Source: Wuchereria bancrofti (taxonomy: Eukaryota > Nematoda > Chromadorea > Rhabditida > Onchocercidae). From it: a stretch of 64,000 nt of DNA. A program made the position numbers and the translations under genes. Every line of letters starts with the position of its first letter. Position 1 is the first letter of the stretch. This document shows positions 1 through 12,600 of this stretch, one piece after another. A model generated the notes under the pieces. That model was not told where the DNA came from, made no database searches, and saw nothing but the letters and a program-made list of their open reading frames with translations. The DNA lies in NCBI GenBank assembly GCA_005281725.1, contig SSBO01000001.1, positions 9,173,334-9,237,333 of the forward strand, written 5' to 3'.

Positions 1-3000
1 ATGACGACACCGAAGTGGAAAGATTTCAAAGGATTACGATTACATTGGAAACAACGAATACGTTTAAATAATGTTATCTGGCGAGCATACTATATGGAAT
101 GTATGTTTATCAATTTTTTTTATTATCATTTCATCAGATATTTCAAATTATACAAATACGCATCTATTTGAAATATCATTTTGCCCATGAAATATCATTT
201 GTGGAACAGTAAAATTATAGTAATATTATCAAGATGATGCATGTATTTCTTTAGATTGATAAAGGTTAAAATTTTATTATGTGTTTTACTGCTATACTTT
301 TGTAGATGTTTGAAAAATTAAACTTTGAGATGCTTCATCCAGTTGATGATGACCGATAAGGAATTTTGTGAAAATTTTGTGGCTATAAAATATGTAATGA
401 TTTTATTGATAGTACACTGAAATGTTACAGTTCGACGACCTGATAAGGATAAATCAAGAAGAACACCATACTGTTATTTTACTGTACCAGATGATGATTC
501 AACACATGTTAAATTTACGGTAAATTTTTAGTATTTATTAAATTCAGCATTTATTTTATTTTATTTAAATGGTAATGAAACTCTGAAAGATGAAACTTAT
601 TATTAGCACTGATTAAGAGATAAGATTATCTTGGATAAATTTCATTTGATTACATTTTAGAATATTAAAAAAAGAAAAGAAAAGAAATTTCCCTCTTTCA
701 TTATTTACTTAAATTCTAGTTTATCAACAATATCAGGGTACTGTTGTGGAAGGAATGTACTGGAAGAGAAGTATGGATGCGTTGAAAGCTCAGTATAAAC
801 GATGGCGTCATTCAAGAACACGAAGAAGAGGGCGACGCAGGGTATTTGTTTACACAATTTTTCCGTTAACGTGCATTTTTGCATTTTTGTTTTGTTTTTT
901 TTTTTTGTTTTAATTTCAAATGAACAAATGACTTTTAACATTACAAATTAATCATTAAGAAAATGAACGATTTAATGACATGTTGAGAAAGTCAAAAATT
1001 GTTTCAACATAGAAAATTAATAGATGATAATAGTGTGATAAATGAAAAATGAAATAAATTTAGGGTATCAGTTGGAATCAGGAGATCAGTTCTGTTCCAC
1101 AATTAGCTGTACAAAATTCAATGATAAAAAATTCTTCTGCTGAACAACCAGATACAGATGATTTAGATAATGAATTTACGGATACACTTTTTGCCAACCT
1201 TATGCAACCATATACATTTCCAGATCCAAAAGAAATAAGTAACTTTTTGAAGTTTTGTTAAATTTTCATCATTTTTTTTTTCCCCTAATTTCTGCGACGT
1301 TTTTTTTAGATTCTGTACCGTTTACCAACATTTGTTCTTGTTTAATGTGCTATCGATTGTTAAAGATACAAAAAATGGGAGGGCACTGAGAGAAACTTTT
1401 CATTTCTTTTTTTTATTTACCGGAATTTCTTTTAAATTTCATCACGTTGGAATATGGGATGACTTTTAGCATTTTTCATAATTAAAAACAAACAGTGCAA
1501 TATTTTTATAATTTCGTGCACTTTGACAAAAGATGATTTTCTTTATGCGGACAAGATTTTCTCAGAAGTAAAAATAAAAAAAAAGATTTCATTGATTTAT
1601 CTGATGTTAGACTTGCTTTTAATTATTATTTAGCACAAGGATGTAATGCCGATGTGATGCAACCCGGATTGCTATCATTACAACCAAGTATCGAAGAAAT
1701 AATGGCATCGCTTGGTGAGCTAAGTTTTTTTCTTTTTTTAAGACATAATTTACTACTGTAACCATCTGTATGTAACATTTAAAAAAAAGAATTGGAACTG
1801 CAATTACAGTGTGAGAAGAAAGTAGAATAAAGTATATAATAACATATAAGGAAGTTATATATTATCTAATGCCATTGTAATCACAACGTTTTATCATTGT
1901 AATTTGTGTATTTCTTTGCAAACAGTTATGAAATGATAGGAAGAAAGATTAGTAAACAAAGTAATAAGGCAAAAAAAGAAGGAAGAATTTAATCAGGAAA
2001 TAGCATACTGATTAGATTAAATAAATCATGTTAAAAATATCATTTTTGTAATTACCATAGGATTATTAATCATCGTTGCTATGAAAATGATTATGTATGA
2101 TTGCGATCGTGTTTTAATTAGATGAATGATAGAGGAAAATTTTATATTTTGTATTGAATTCTCAAGAAAAATGTAATATTTGAATTTGAATTAAAACAAT
2201 GACAATAGTACTTTATTGATTTTAATAAAAACACTCCAAGATGATGAAAATATAAACTCTGCTGTTTTTTAATTTTCATATTCTAACATAACTTTCTTAC
2301 AGATCCACCAGATCAATTGTTGGATGAAATTGGAAATTATGGTGCATCAAATGTTTCACCAACTTCACCTTGTACACCAAAAGAATATGAAGCAACTTTT
2401 AGTAATAATTTTACAAATCCAACTCAACAACAACAACAACAACCAACAAGACAATCATCTAGTATATCGCCGCAAATTCTTCTTGCTAATTCTTCTGCGC
2501 CAACATATTCACAGGTTGCTGCTTTTCCACTAGAAAAGAATCAATATAAAAGTTAGACGTTAATTTCATTATATTTTTATTTTAAATATTTTAATCAAAA
2601 TATAAAAGAAATATTCTTTATAGGCAGCATATGAGCATACACCTTTAATTGCTACAATGCCTTATACAACCGATTCATCTAATTTGGATTATGTACCACA
2701 ATTTCTCACAACCACAATGCAATTTCCTTCATCAGTTCTACCAAATAGGACATGGTGGATGAATTTTCCATCTACTCCAACTCCATCTTTGCTAAATGGT
2801 CCCTCAACTCCATCTGTTGTTCTTAGTCCATCTAGTTCAAGTACTACCGGAGTATTATCTTTACCGGTTAATAGTCCAACAACTATTTCAACTGTTGAAA
2901 CACATCTTATCAATACTTCAAGTAAAAATTCAATAAAAATTTTTCCTACTCCAACTGATACATTGAAACTTCAAACCGAAAGATGGAATGTTACCGGGTT

Positions 3001-5499
3001 ATGCTCTCTGCCACGTGAGATTACAACTGATTCAACGGAACACGAAGCTTGGAAGGCTAGTTTTTTTTTTTTTTCAAAAATTCGAAAATTTTTTGTGTCA
3101 AAATTTTGACATAAAAGAAATTTCAGAAAGAATTCACATATTTTTTTCTTTACAAGTTTTTCTCTTCTTCTTCTAAATTTTCAATTTACAAAATTTTTTT
3201 GTGATTTCAAATTTCAACATTTTCAAAAATGGACATTTTGATTTACGTGCTAGTTGAGCAAAGTTGTTTTTTCCAACTTAAATAATTAAATTAAGTTTTC
3301 AGCAGTTACCATCAACCGCAAATACGGCTAACCAAAATTCACTTCCGGTACCACAACCTGTTTATCCTCAAGAAAATAGTCAACTAATGCCAAAAGTGAC
3401 AGCATCATCATCACATGAGCAAAGTACTCTTCTCCCTGCCAGTACAACATCGATTAAACAAGAACATGAGAAGGAGGAGCGAATTCATCGTGTTCAAAAG
3501 TATGACATACTTTTTTAATGATTAGAAGATAATAATTGAAATTAAAATTAGTAGAAAGACCAATAACTTTAAAGTAGTGCATTCTTGAGTCTTTCCATAT
3601 GTTTTGAAGAAGTTAGTGTATGAGAAATTTTTTACCATTACAAAGAAGAGAAAGTGTTAGCGGAGCAATCATTTTAAAAAATAACTGAATAATAAGAAAT
3701 TAATGAATATGAGATTAAATTAATCGAAAGTAGAGAATGGTATGATGATTAGATTCATTATTCATAGAAAAAGTGAAGAAGGAATGATTAGATAAGTACA
3801 GGAGATTAAATACATCGTAAGGAGATTAAATGATGATGTAAACTTAGATTGTAACATAAGCAAAACAGTTGAAATTGAGCGAATACGGTGCAAAAAGACT
3901 GTAATAATTAAAAAGTGAAATATAACTTTACAATAGAAATATATGCATGCTAACTAAATATTTCTGGTTCTAATTTTGAAAAAAATTTTGTTTAGAAAAA
4001 ACTTTCAAAACTTTCAAAGAAGTAGAAATGGAAATTCTCTGTTAAGGCGTGGCTGTAGGAGTGTTGCAGCAGATAGTACGATTGAACCAGTGGAAAGGAA
4101 ACGTATATTGCATTTAAATGCTGAACAAAATAGGTTAAATTTTTATTTCATAAGCGTATGATAGATATATGCATGAATTAGAGCAATTTCATTCTAATAT
4201 CAATGAATTGTCTACTTTAATTGGAAATAATAATTTACTTGCTGTGCTGCTTACGTTATTGTTATACTTAAATTGCTGGAATTTAAATTTACTATAATAG
4301 TTTTAACATTAGCAAGCCAGGCTTGTTAACTTAAATCGTTATTTCCAGAAATAAAAATTACATAAAAATTTCCGTCTTTAGACGTTGTGCATTGAAAGAT
4401 GGATTCGAACAATTGTTAAATTCCTTACCAAATTTGTATGGTTGTGGTACGAAACCAACAAATGCAGTTGTTTTAACACGCGCAGCTGAACGTATTCGAC
4501 AACTGAAAGCTGAAATTGCGCTTGATGAAGAAAAAACGAAACAATTAAAACAGAACATACAACGATTAAATGACAAAATTGTGTTAGTATTTTCTGTTGC
4601 TTTTTATTGGTTCGAATTGAAAATTAAATTTAACGTAGGAAATTCTTTACAAAGGATGACGTAGAGTAGATGTTTTATTTTCAATTTAATTTGTAAATAC
4701 TGATAGATTATATCTGAATCTAATCATTTGATTGTGTTTCTATTTATTTTGAGTTACACTTAGCGATTGTTCAGAATAACTTTACTATTTATTCTTTCAT
4801 TTATTTGGTTGCTTATGTATGATAAGTGAATATATACGAACTTATAACATGTCTAACTTTGAAGACTAAAAATATGGATTGAAGAAATGGTAGAAAATTC
4901 AATCTATTATCACTTCAAAATTCACTTTTATTTTGTAGATCACTCCAAGCTTCTTTGCCGTCATCATCGCGAACTACCGTAAGTACGATCAGTCAGAAAG
5001 CTGAGATGGAACAGTTTTTGGAAAGATATACAAAGGAAAGAACACGTCAAGATTACCGTTTTTGGGTTGTAAGTTTTGCAAATATAGTTTCAAGTGAAAA
5101 TAGTGAAAATTTTAATGATATTTATGCTAAGACTCTTTGAGAACAATTTTTTTCCCTTCTTACTGGGATCACGTACGTAAATTATGTCACATATTAGTGC
5201 TAATGATTTTTGAAATTGGCAGTTTAAGACAAATATTTATAATTTAGTGTATTCTGATGTGAAATTTTTAGATGGCCAAAATGATGCAACCATTGACGGA
5301 TACACTGATCGAAAGACTTAGTCAGTTACCGTCGAATAGAGCCTTGGCCGAAACAAGTGACTGGTTGCAGACAAATTTCCAATTGTCCACTGTAAGAGCG
5401 AATGCTTCGTCGCTGTTAGTATATTTGGCGACACACGCCGGTATGTTGAACGATCCGAATGCATTGCAAGAATGCATTCAAAGAGAATTGTCGCAATAG
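1..5499 (+). CDS. mml-1: Mondo/ChREBP-like (MLXIP family) bHLH-zipper transcription factor, 5'-partial
   Basis: Nuclear, glucose-responsive transcription factor of the MondoA/ChREBP family (MML-1 in C. elegans), which dimerises with Mlx and binds E-box-type carbohydrate response elements. Twelve exons read: 1-100, 431-519, 737-841, 1064-1238, 1634-1714, 2303-2551, 2628-3055, 3303-3499, 3996-4133, 4382-4582, 4939-5068, 5272-5499. They total 2121 nt, giving 706 visible residues in an unbroken frame. The first exon carries the Mondo-conserved WKQRIRLNNVIWRAYYME; the third has EGMYWKRSMDALKAQYKRW; the fourth and fifth have DTLFANLMQPYTFPDPKEI and MQPGLLSLQPSIEEIM, all hallmarks of the family's N-terminal glucose-sensing module. 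A Ser/Thr/Pro/Gln-rich linker with a short Gln run follows. The basic region (H-x3-E-x2-RR in LHLNAEQNRR), helix-loop-helix and zipper lie at about residues 505-588. The C-terminus (TRQDYRFWV onward) is the dimerisation/cytoplasmic-localisation domain. The family N-terminus is missing, so the ATG at base 1 is probably internal. The intron after 3055 needs a GC donor. The gene is convergent with the next one. Confidence 0.93.
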
Positions 5500-6640
5500 G
5501 CATTATGTGATCTGATTGACATTATCGCTAATCGAAGTTGTAAATAATGTTGACAGATTCCGGAATAGTTCATCCAAATTTGGTAGGCGGTGATTGAATA
5601 GTACAGCTAAATTAATTGAACATTAGTCTAATTGTATTAGCACTTAAATGACCTTCATTTTCTTAATAGCAGACAAAAAAGATGGGAAAGTGGTGGAATC
5701 TTTCGTAATTCTTTTCGGTTTTCTTATCTTACAAAGAGTTCCAAAAGGCTTCAACACTGCTTTGTTTTCAAAACTTTTGTTGTTTGACGATGAAAGCAAG
5801 AGATTGAAAGAATAGGCAGATCTGAAGCTTGCAGAAGATCTTCTGATTCCTATGAATTTCCAAAAAACTTGTGAACCTTTAAGTTTATTGTTAATTCTTA
5901 ATCTTTTTTTTTTGTTTACTGAAGTATGTTTTCTAATTTTAATCGATGTAGGCAAAATCTGATGTGAGAATTCATGAAAAAAAATTAATTGTGTGCTCAG
6001 TACATTTGCCTATTTACGCTTATGATTTCCTCTGTTTCAAAAATATTACGGGTTTCTTTCCTTTCCTTTTTTAGAAATATTGAAAAGGATTCTAAATTAT
6101 TCGAAGTGGCTCAATTGTTTCTTCGTTTTCATAATCTTTTCTTTTTTCAAAAGTTTTGTTTATTCTATTGTACCTCATCAGTTCAGTCAATAATTTCAGA
6201 TTCATATTAAAGTATTTTTCTAGTAGGTTTCGAATACAAAATGAAATTTATCTTCTGAATTCATCAGTGATCTTCAATCAAGTTCCTTATCAATTAACAT
6301 TTGAAGTTCAGATACAATCTTACAAAATGCTGTTTCTTACCCAAATGTTTGATATCAGTCACATATTCTACAGTCATCTTTATAGTTCTGCAACTATTCG
6401 ATTGTCCCATAACGCACACTTCAAAGAAGAAAGAAATAACAATTTCCCGTATAGCTTTGGTAAATGTTATTGCTTTCAACGCAAATTCGTGAAATATACT
6501 TTCTGAAATATATTGGCAGACACTACGGTAACATTCCAGGATTACAGTAGTGGTTGAATGCTACAGTGTTGCAATAAATACATACTTTATTTCTATCTAC
6601 AAATTTTGTAGAAATAAACAAGATGCACAGGATGTGTTAT
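5500..6640. other. Convergent intergenic region between Mondo and the minus-strand helical-protein gene
   Basis: This holds the 3' flanks of two tail-to-tail genes. Open frames of 60-116 codons occur on both strands but have biased, hydrophobic or low-complexity composition, no matching splice structure and no recognisable family. I see no RNA gene or repeat. Confidence 0.6.
6586..6591 (-). terminator. Candidate poly(A) signal AATAAA
   Basis: The minus strand reads AATAAA about 50 nt beyond the TAA stop at 6641-6643. This is a normal distance for the cleavage/polyadenylation signal of the helical-protein gene. Confidence 0.5.
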
Positions 6641-9600
6641 TTATACATATGATACGGTTGACAGCAATTGTCTTATGTTTGCTGTTAACGTTGTACTTCG
6701 TGCTGTCAACAATTTCATGCTGTCGCCATCTTTTGCTTGTGCCTTTTCGATAGTTTGTAATACCTCCAGAAGTGATTTAAGCATCTGCAACAAACTTTTT
6801 ATTCCATCTAAGCTACCATAAATTTTTTAAAAAGATTATATCGAAATTAATGGAATAACTTGGCCATATTTTCACCTAAAGCAAAAGTAGCTCGATTATT
6901 CTCAATTATTAATCAAATTATTAGATGGTCAAATATTTAAATACTATTCAAATGATTAAAATTATTTCACAGTGTTTCTAATTAGTAACACACAAGATTG
7001 AGCAAATAAATTATATATATTGTTTGTTGTGGCAGTTTAGAGTTGATATTCAAATTAATTAAATGATAAAGGAAAAAAGTGAGAGTTATAGCATACTTTC
7101 CATCTATCTTTTGCAATCCTTCAGACTAAAATTTTGAGAGATACTTGTATTCTAACAGTAAATACAGATTAGTAATTGGTTAATTCTAGAATAATCTAAA
7201 ATTATCTATCATTCATCCCATATTGACCTGCTCAGTTTTTGTGGTCATTAATTGTGCTTGAAAAATAGAATTTGATTTCTGAATCATTCGTTCCGTTATA
7301 TGTGTTACTCCTTCAGCTGCTTCTAATACTTCATCCATAATTTGTGACCAATATTTCCCATTTCCCATACCGTTTATTTCAAGTAGCATTGTCTAAAATT
7401 ATATACTGTATTTATATTATATACCGTATTTATACTGTATATGAATCCAACATACATTTGATTATATGGAAATGATACGGTATATTCGTAACAAAATTTC
7501 CTTAAGCTAATTCTAGACATTTTTTTCAGCTTAAGCTTCAATCTGCAAAATGAAGAAGTTGCAGTGAAGATTTCTCACTATAGAATAATCTTCTGAAGCT
7601 ATGCTATTGCTTTCAAGAAGTTTGATTTCATATTACACCAGAAATACTTAAATATCTCTCTTCAACTCTTTTCTATTAGAAACTATATAAGCTTTATTTC
7701 CTCCAAGATATGATATTCCTTTCCTTCTTATCTAATAAAATTTGGATTGTTTCAGTTTCTTGATATTGATAAGACTTTAAATGTTAAAATTCAAAGATAA
7801 AACTTACGATTAAAATTTTGTTAATAATTCCTTTTTTGTCAAAAATTCTACAAAGTTTATTTAATTCCTTGGTTTTATTTTTGCTCGAATCCACAACTGT
7901 TAAAACAAACAAACAAACAAACTTTACAAGCTCCAGCGAGTTTTCTACTTTCCTTTAATAGTTCAGTTTTTTCATTTTCGGAATCGAACGATTTTCTTGG
8001 TGATTGATTCGGTAAATCATTCATTGTTTTTTCAAGCTGTTTTCGTAAATTTTCCACCCTAAAAAATATTTCACATTTTTTTTTGAAATTTGAAATCTTC
8101 AGTTCTGCATTACATATATTAAATTATTGGTAAAATTTGTTTAAAAGCTTTATTTTAAAAAAATTCCAAAATTTTCCTTGATTAGTTTTCCCTTTTTTTT
8201 CTCTGATTTTTAAATTACAGAAATACCAGAAAAGCAAATTAAAAAATTTTTATAAACTTGCAATTTTAAAAATAACTTCTAACCTTTCACTAATGTCATG
8301 AAAATTAATCTGTTCTGGCTTATTTGCTAACTCATTTTCAGGCACTTTTCGTAGTTCAGTGCATTTGATTTCATCAAAAGCATTGCTAACAATAGGACGA
8401 CGTCGATTACTGTATGTATCAATTAAACTTATTGATGATTGATTTTTCTTGAAATATATGTTTTTCTCCGGTGACATAGAATCTTTTTGCCTGAAAGTAA
8501 CTCAAATATTGAAAACTTTTAAAACATAGAAGAAAAAAAACATGAATAAACAAAATGAGCTGAAGAAACAAACAAACATTGCTTTAAAAGCAATGTAAGC
8601 AATAATTATGATTTGTAAATGAGGAAAACATCGCATAAATTTAGCAATTAAATTTAGGATGAAGGATGAAACATGTGAAAATCTAACTATAATTGAAATG
8701 AAATTTTAATGTGATCTAACATGGAAACAATTAAATAGCTGATAATAAGCAGCGATAAAGATTGATGATTGTAGTGATGATAATAATACAAATTTAATAT
8801 ATTGCAATAATTATAAATAGCATTAATAGCTATGAATAATATGCTAATTAGCTATATTAATAAAAATGCATAATAATGACACAATGCTAATGGCAATGAA
8901 ATGATAATGTGGATGTTACTATAATATGGAAATTATATGAAATGTCTAATCTATGTGTATTATTTTTCATTTCTTAATTTCTATGTGTGTATTATTTTTC
9001 ATTTCTTAATTTAGTCATAATAGTGCTCGAATTATAATCAAAAAGCTGAATAAATTTCAGCTAAATTCCGGAAAAATTGGATAAATTCCGTTTAATTATA
9101 AACACGAAATGCATCTTGTTTACATGAATTTTAATAAGCTATTCCTTCAGTTTTATGCTAATTTTAGTAGCATTTTTAATTCACAGCTCACTTACCTTTT
9201 TTCATAGTTAAAAGCAATTAAAATAATTATTTTTTTTTAAATTTCACTTTTACATGGATAATTTAAAAAATATGCTGCAACTAATTTTATCGTATGGTCT
9301 CACTGTCATTCTGATATGAATTTTCGAGCTTACGTTAATGTTTTATACATCAAATTAAACAATCATTATTAAACTAAAAAACTATTATAAAAACCAAACA
9401 CTAAAAAAATGCAAAAATAACAGTCAATAAAAATAATTATTCTCCAACTATTAAAAATGAAATTAACTCCAATAATAACCAATTAGTTCTGAATGTTTAC
9501 TCTTTGTTATTCAGTTCAATTGAGTTCAATATTTTATAAATTTTTAATAAAGAAAAAAAAAAGACGGCAGTTTTTCTCGATGAAAATGATTTTACAGTGA

Positions 9601-12600
9601 TAACCTTCAATAGTCCAAATGTAATATGAAATGGTAAGTAATGTAATCAAATAAATTGTATAATCGTAGTAATATGATTGTCTAATAGAAGTTAATCGAA
9701 TTTTATAATTTTGTTTTAAAAATTTTGTAATTTATCTTTTATTTCGAATTAAAGATCGAATCAATTAACAATAATTCTAGAATTATGCAATGTAGATATA
9801 ATGTTAAAAATTTACAGAGTAAATTCATTATGTATCTAATTGAGGTTCAATTATTAACTTAATAATTAATAATGAACAAAAGTTGGAAAGTAAGAAAAGT
9901 TAATTAAAAATGCAGTGATCACTTGCATGCATGCATGCATACAGTTACTCATTAACGAATTCATTAAAAGATTGCTGAAATTATAAGTCATTAGTAATTA
10001 ATTTTGCTTAATTATAATTTGATAAATTGATAAAGGATGATAATCAATCGTTCAGAAAGTATACATACCTATATTATTGCACATTAGTATTTACCTTAAC
10101 AATATAAGTTATAGGAAATAAACCGATAATTAATCACTAATTCAGTTCCACTTGTTTCTTTCCTTTTTTTACAATCGTCGATATTATTTTTTAAATTTAT
10201 AAAAAATTATTATTGCTTAGTAATAATAATAATGATTACACATTTAATCAAATGTTTTCTTTTTATTTGCTTAAAATTATAATTTCATTTTAATTTATGT
10301 TTCATTATAACTTAAAATGACACAATTGTTATAATTTTTTTTAGTCCATGTTGTTCGCAATTTTATTATTTCCTTACTTCTAATCATTTGAAATTTCTTC
10401 CTTTTATGACATTTTTTTCTTCAGATATTTGAAATTTGATTGGTGACAAATTTCATTTTTATCATTTTTAAAAATTTGTTTATTTTTTCAAAGAATTTAG
10501 TGAATTAAGTAAGCAGGTAAGTAAGTAATTAACTAGTACTTTCTGCACTGAAATTAATTCTTTGCTATGATTCATAGATTATTATGGTATAATTTTTTTA
10601 GTAAAATGCATCAGTATATATGTTTTTTTTTTTTTGCTATTCAAATTTACAAAATGTAGTTTTATTCAAATATTTTAAATTATTTCAAAAACTATAGAAA
10701 TTATAGAAATTATTTTTATATGCGAGTGTTGCATAAGTTTTCCATTGCTTTATTTACCTTTTCAGAAATTAACTACTAATTATTAAAGGTAGAAAAATGA
10801 AAATGTTGTTTACTTTTTTCTTTCACTAACGTAACTTTCGAGTCCCGTAAATTCGGCCAATGACATGCGTCTGATTTGTATACGTTCATCGTTACTCTGA
10901 AAATATTTGAAACTTTCTATGCATAAAACAAATCTCATTTTTATTCTATTGCATTAAAATTCAAAGAAAAAGACTATCCATGTTATAAATCAAAGAATAG
11001 AAAAAAAAAAACTGTCTAAAATAATAAATCATGAAAGGAAGAAAAAGAACTATCCATGCAATAAATCAAAAAAAAAGTTCAAAATGCTGTAGGCAAAAAA
11101 GTTAAAATGGCAAAAAATTTGAAATTTCAGACATCAAATAAAATTTAAACTATGATTTAGTTAGTTTGTATAAGTTGAAAAGAAGAAAAAGTTTAATTGG
11201 AAAATTTGTTATGTCTAATAATTAACATAGCATTATTTTTCATTCATAATTTTTTGATGTAATTTTAACATGTGAATTATTCATTACAATGAAAATATAC
11301 CTTGAACATTTTTCAAAAGTTTAAAAACAATATAATAAATAAATTATTGATTTATTAATGTTTCATTAAACAAATATGAATTATTAAATTTTTAGTTGTT
11401 TAATTGTGATTGACATACAATCAATCCTAGAAAATAAATATATTTCCATTTGCTAATGTAATAAAAATAAAATAAAACTTTACTAATGAAAATTAACTAC
11501 AAAAGACAAAAGGATGCGCGCATTTATATTGTGCACATTCCTTTATGTTAGCATCAAAATTTCATTTAAAACATTTTTTGATTGCTTGCGAAATTTTAAA
11601 ATATCTTTTTTTTCATATAATTCACTTATTGATTCCACTTAAAATTTTATTTTAAAATTTCATTTTTTAGAAGTCAAATTTAAAGTCAAACAAAAATCCA
11701 TTTTTTAAGCAAAATTTAATAGCTTCAATGGTTGCATTTTTAAAGCTTATTAAATTTGCCATTTCGTTTCGCTCTAAAGTATTGTTAATAATTAATTCTA
11801 CATCAAAAAATAAAAATCCCATTCTCTTTCTTAAGCTTTTTATCTTTTCTCTTTTTTTCTCCTTCTCTTTTATCCTTCTTCCTTTCTCTTTCGATAATTC
11901 CATCTTTAATTTAAAAAAAAAAAAAAAGTTGAAATGCATCATTACATGATATTTTGACATCGTTTTCCTTTTGCTTCTTTCCTTCCTTAAAAGATTTGCA
12001 AAATTTTTCATAGTTGTGCAGTTTTCATTTTTCGCTAAAAATTTTTCATCCATCAAACATTAATTATGTTAATCATTTTTATTAGAAAGCAAAAAAAAAT
12101 TATTTCTTTCCCCTGAAAAAGATATTTCTAATTAAACTTCAAAATTCAAAATGCAAATTATATAATTATTTCTTAAATTATACAATTAATTATAATGGAA
12201 TTTGCTTATGCTTAATATTACTATTATTATTATCGTTATTACTATTATTAGTCATTATTATTGTTATTATTGTTAATTTTGCCATTATTATCATAACAAT
12301 TATTATTAGTCATTACTATTATTATTGGTTAGTATTTTTACTTAATTTGATTTATTTCTTATCCCATTTATTTCTCGAAACATTCATTTTTTCAAACAAA
12401 ATTATGTGGCAGAATATAACATTGCTTTCCTTTTCAATAATAATCAAAAAATAAAGAAAGAAAACAAATCCAAATAATATTTAATTCTCTTCAGAAAATA
12501 ATTTCAAATAATTTTAAAAACTTTGCGATTTCTTGTGTAAAATATGCATTTATTTTGCAATTATAATAGAAAAAAAGTATATTTGATTTGAACTGAAATG

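Noticed and set aside
5644..5955. 103-codon minus-strand open frame
   Set aside because: Ser/Lys/Phe-rich with no family resemblance; it lies between two convergent genes and has no splice partner.
6156..6506. 116-codon plus-strand open frame
   Set aside because: Phe/Ile/Tyr-rich composition typical of T-rich DNA, overlapped by frames on the other strand, with no recognisable domain.
11667..12056. 129-codon minus-strand frame, Lys/Glu/Phe-rich
   Set aside because: Low-complexity A/T tracts account for it; it sits inside a long intron without supporting signals.
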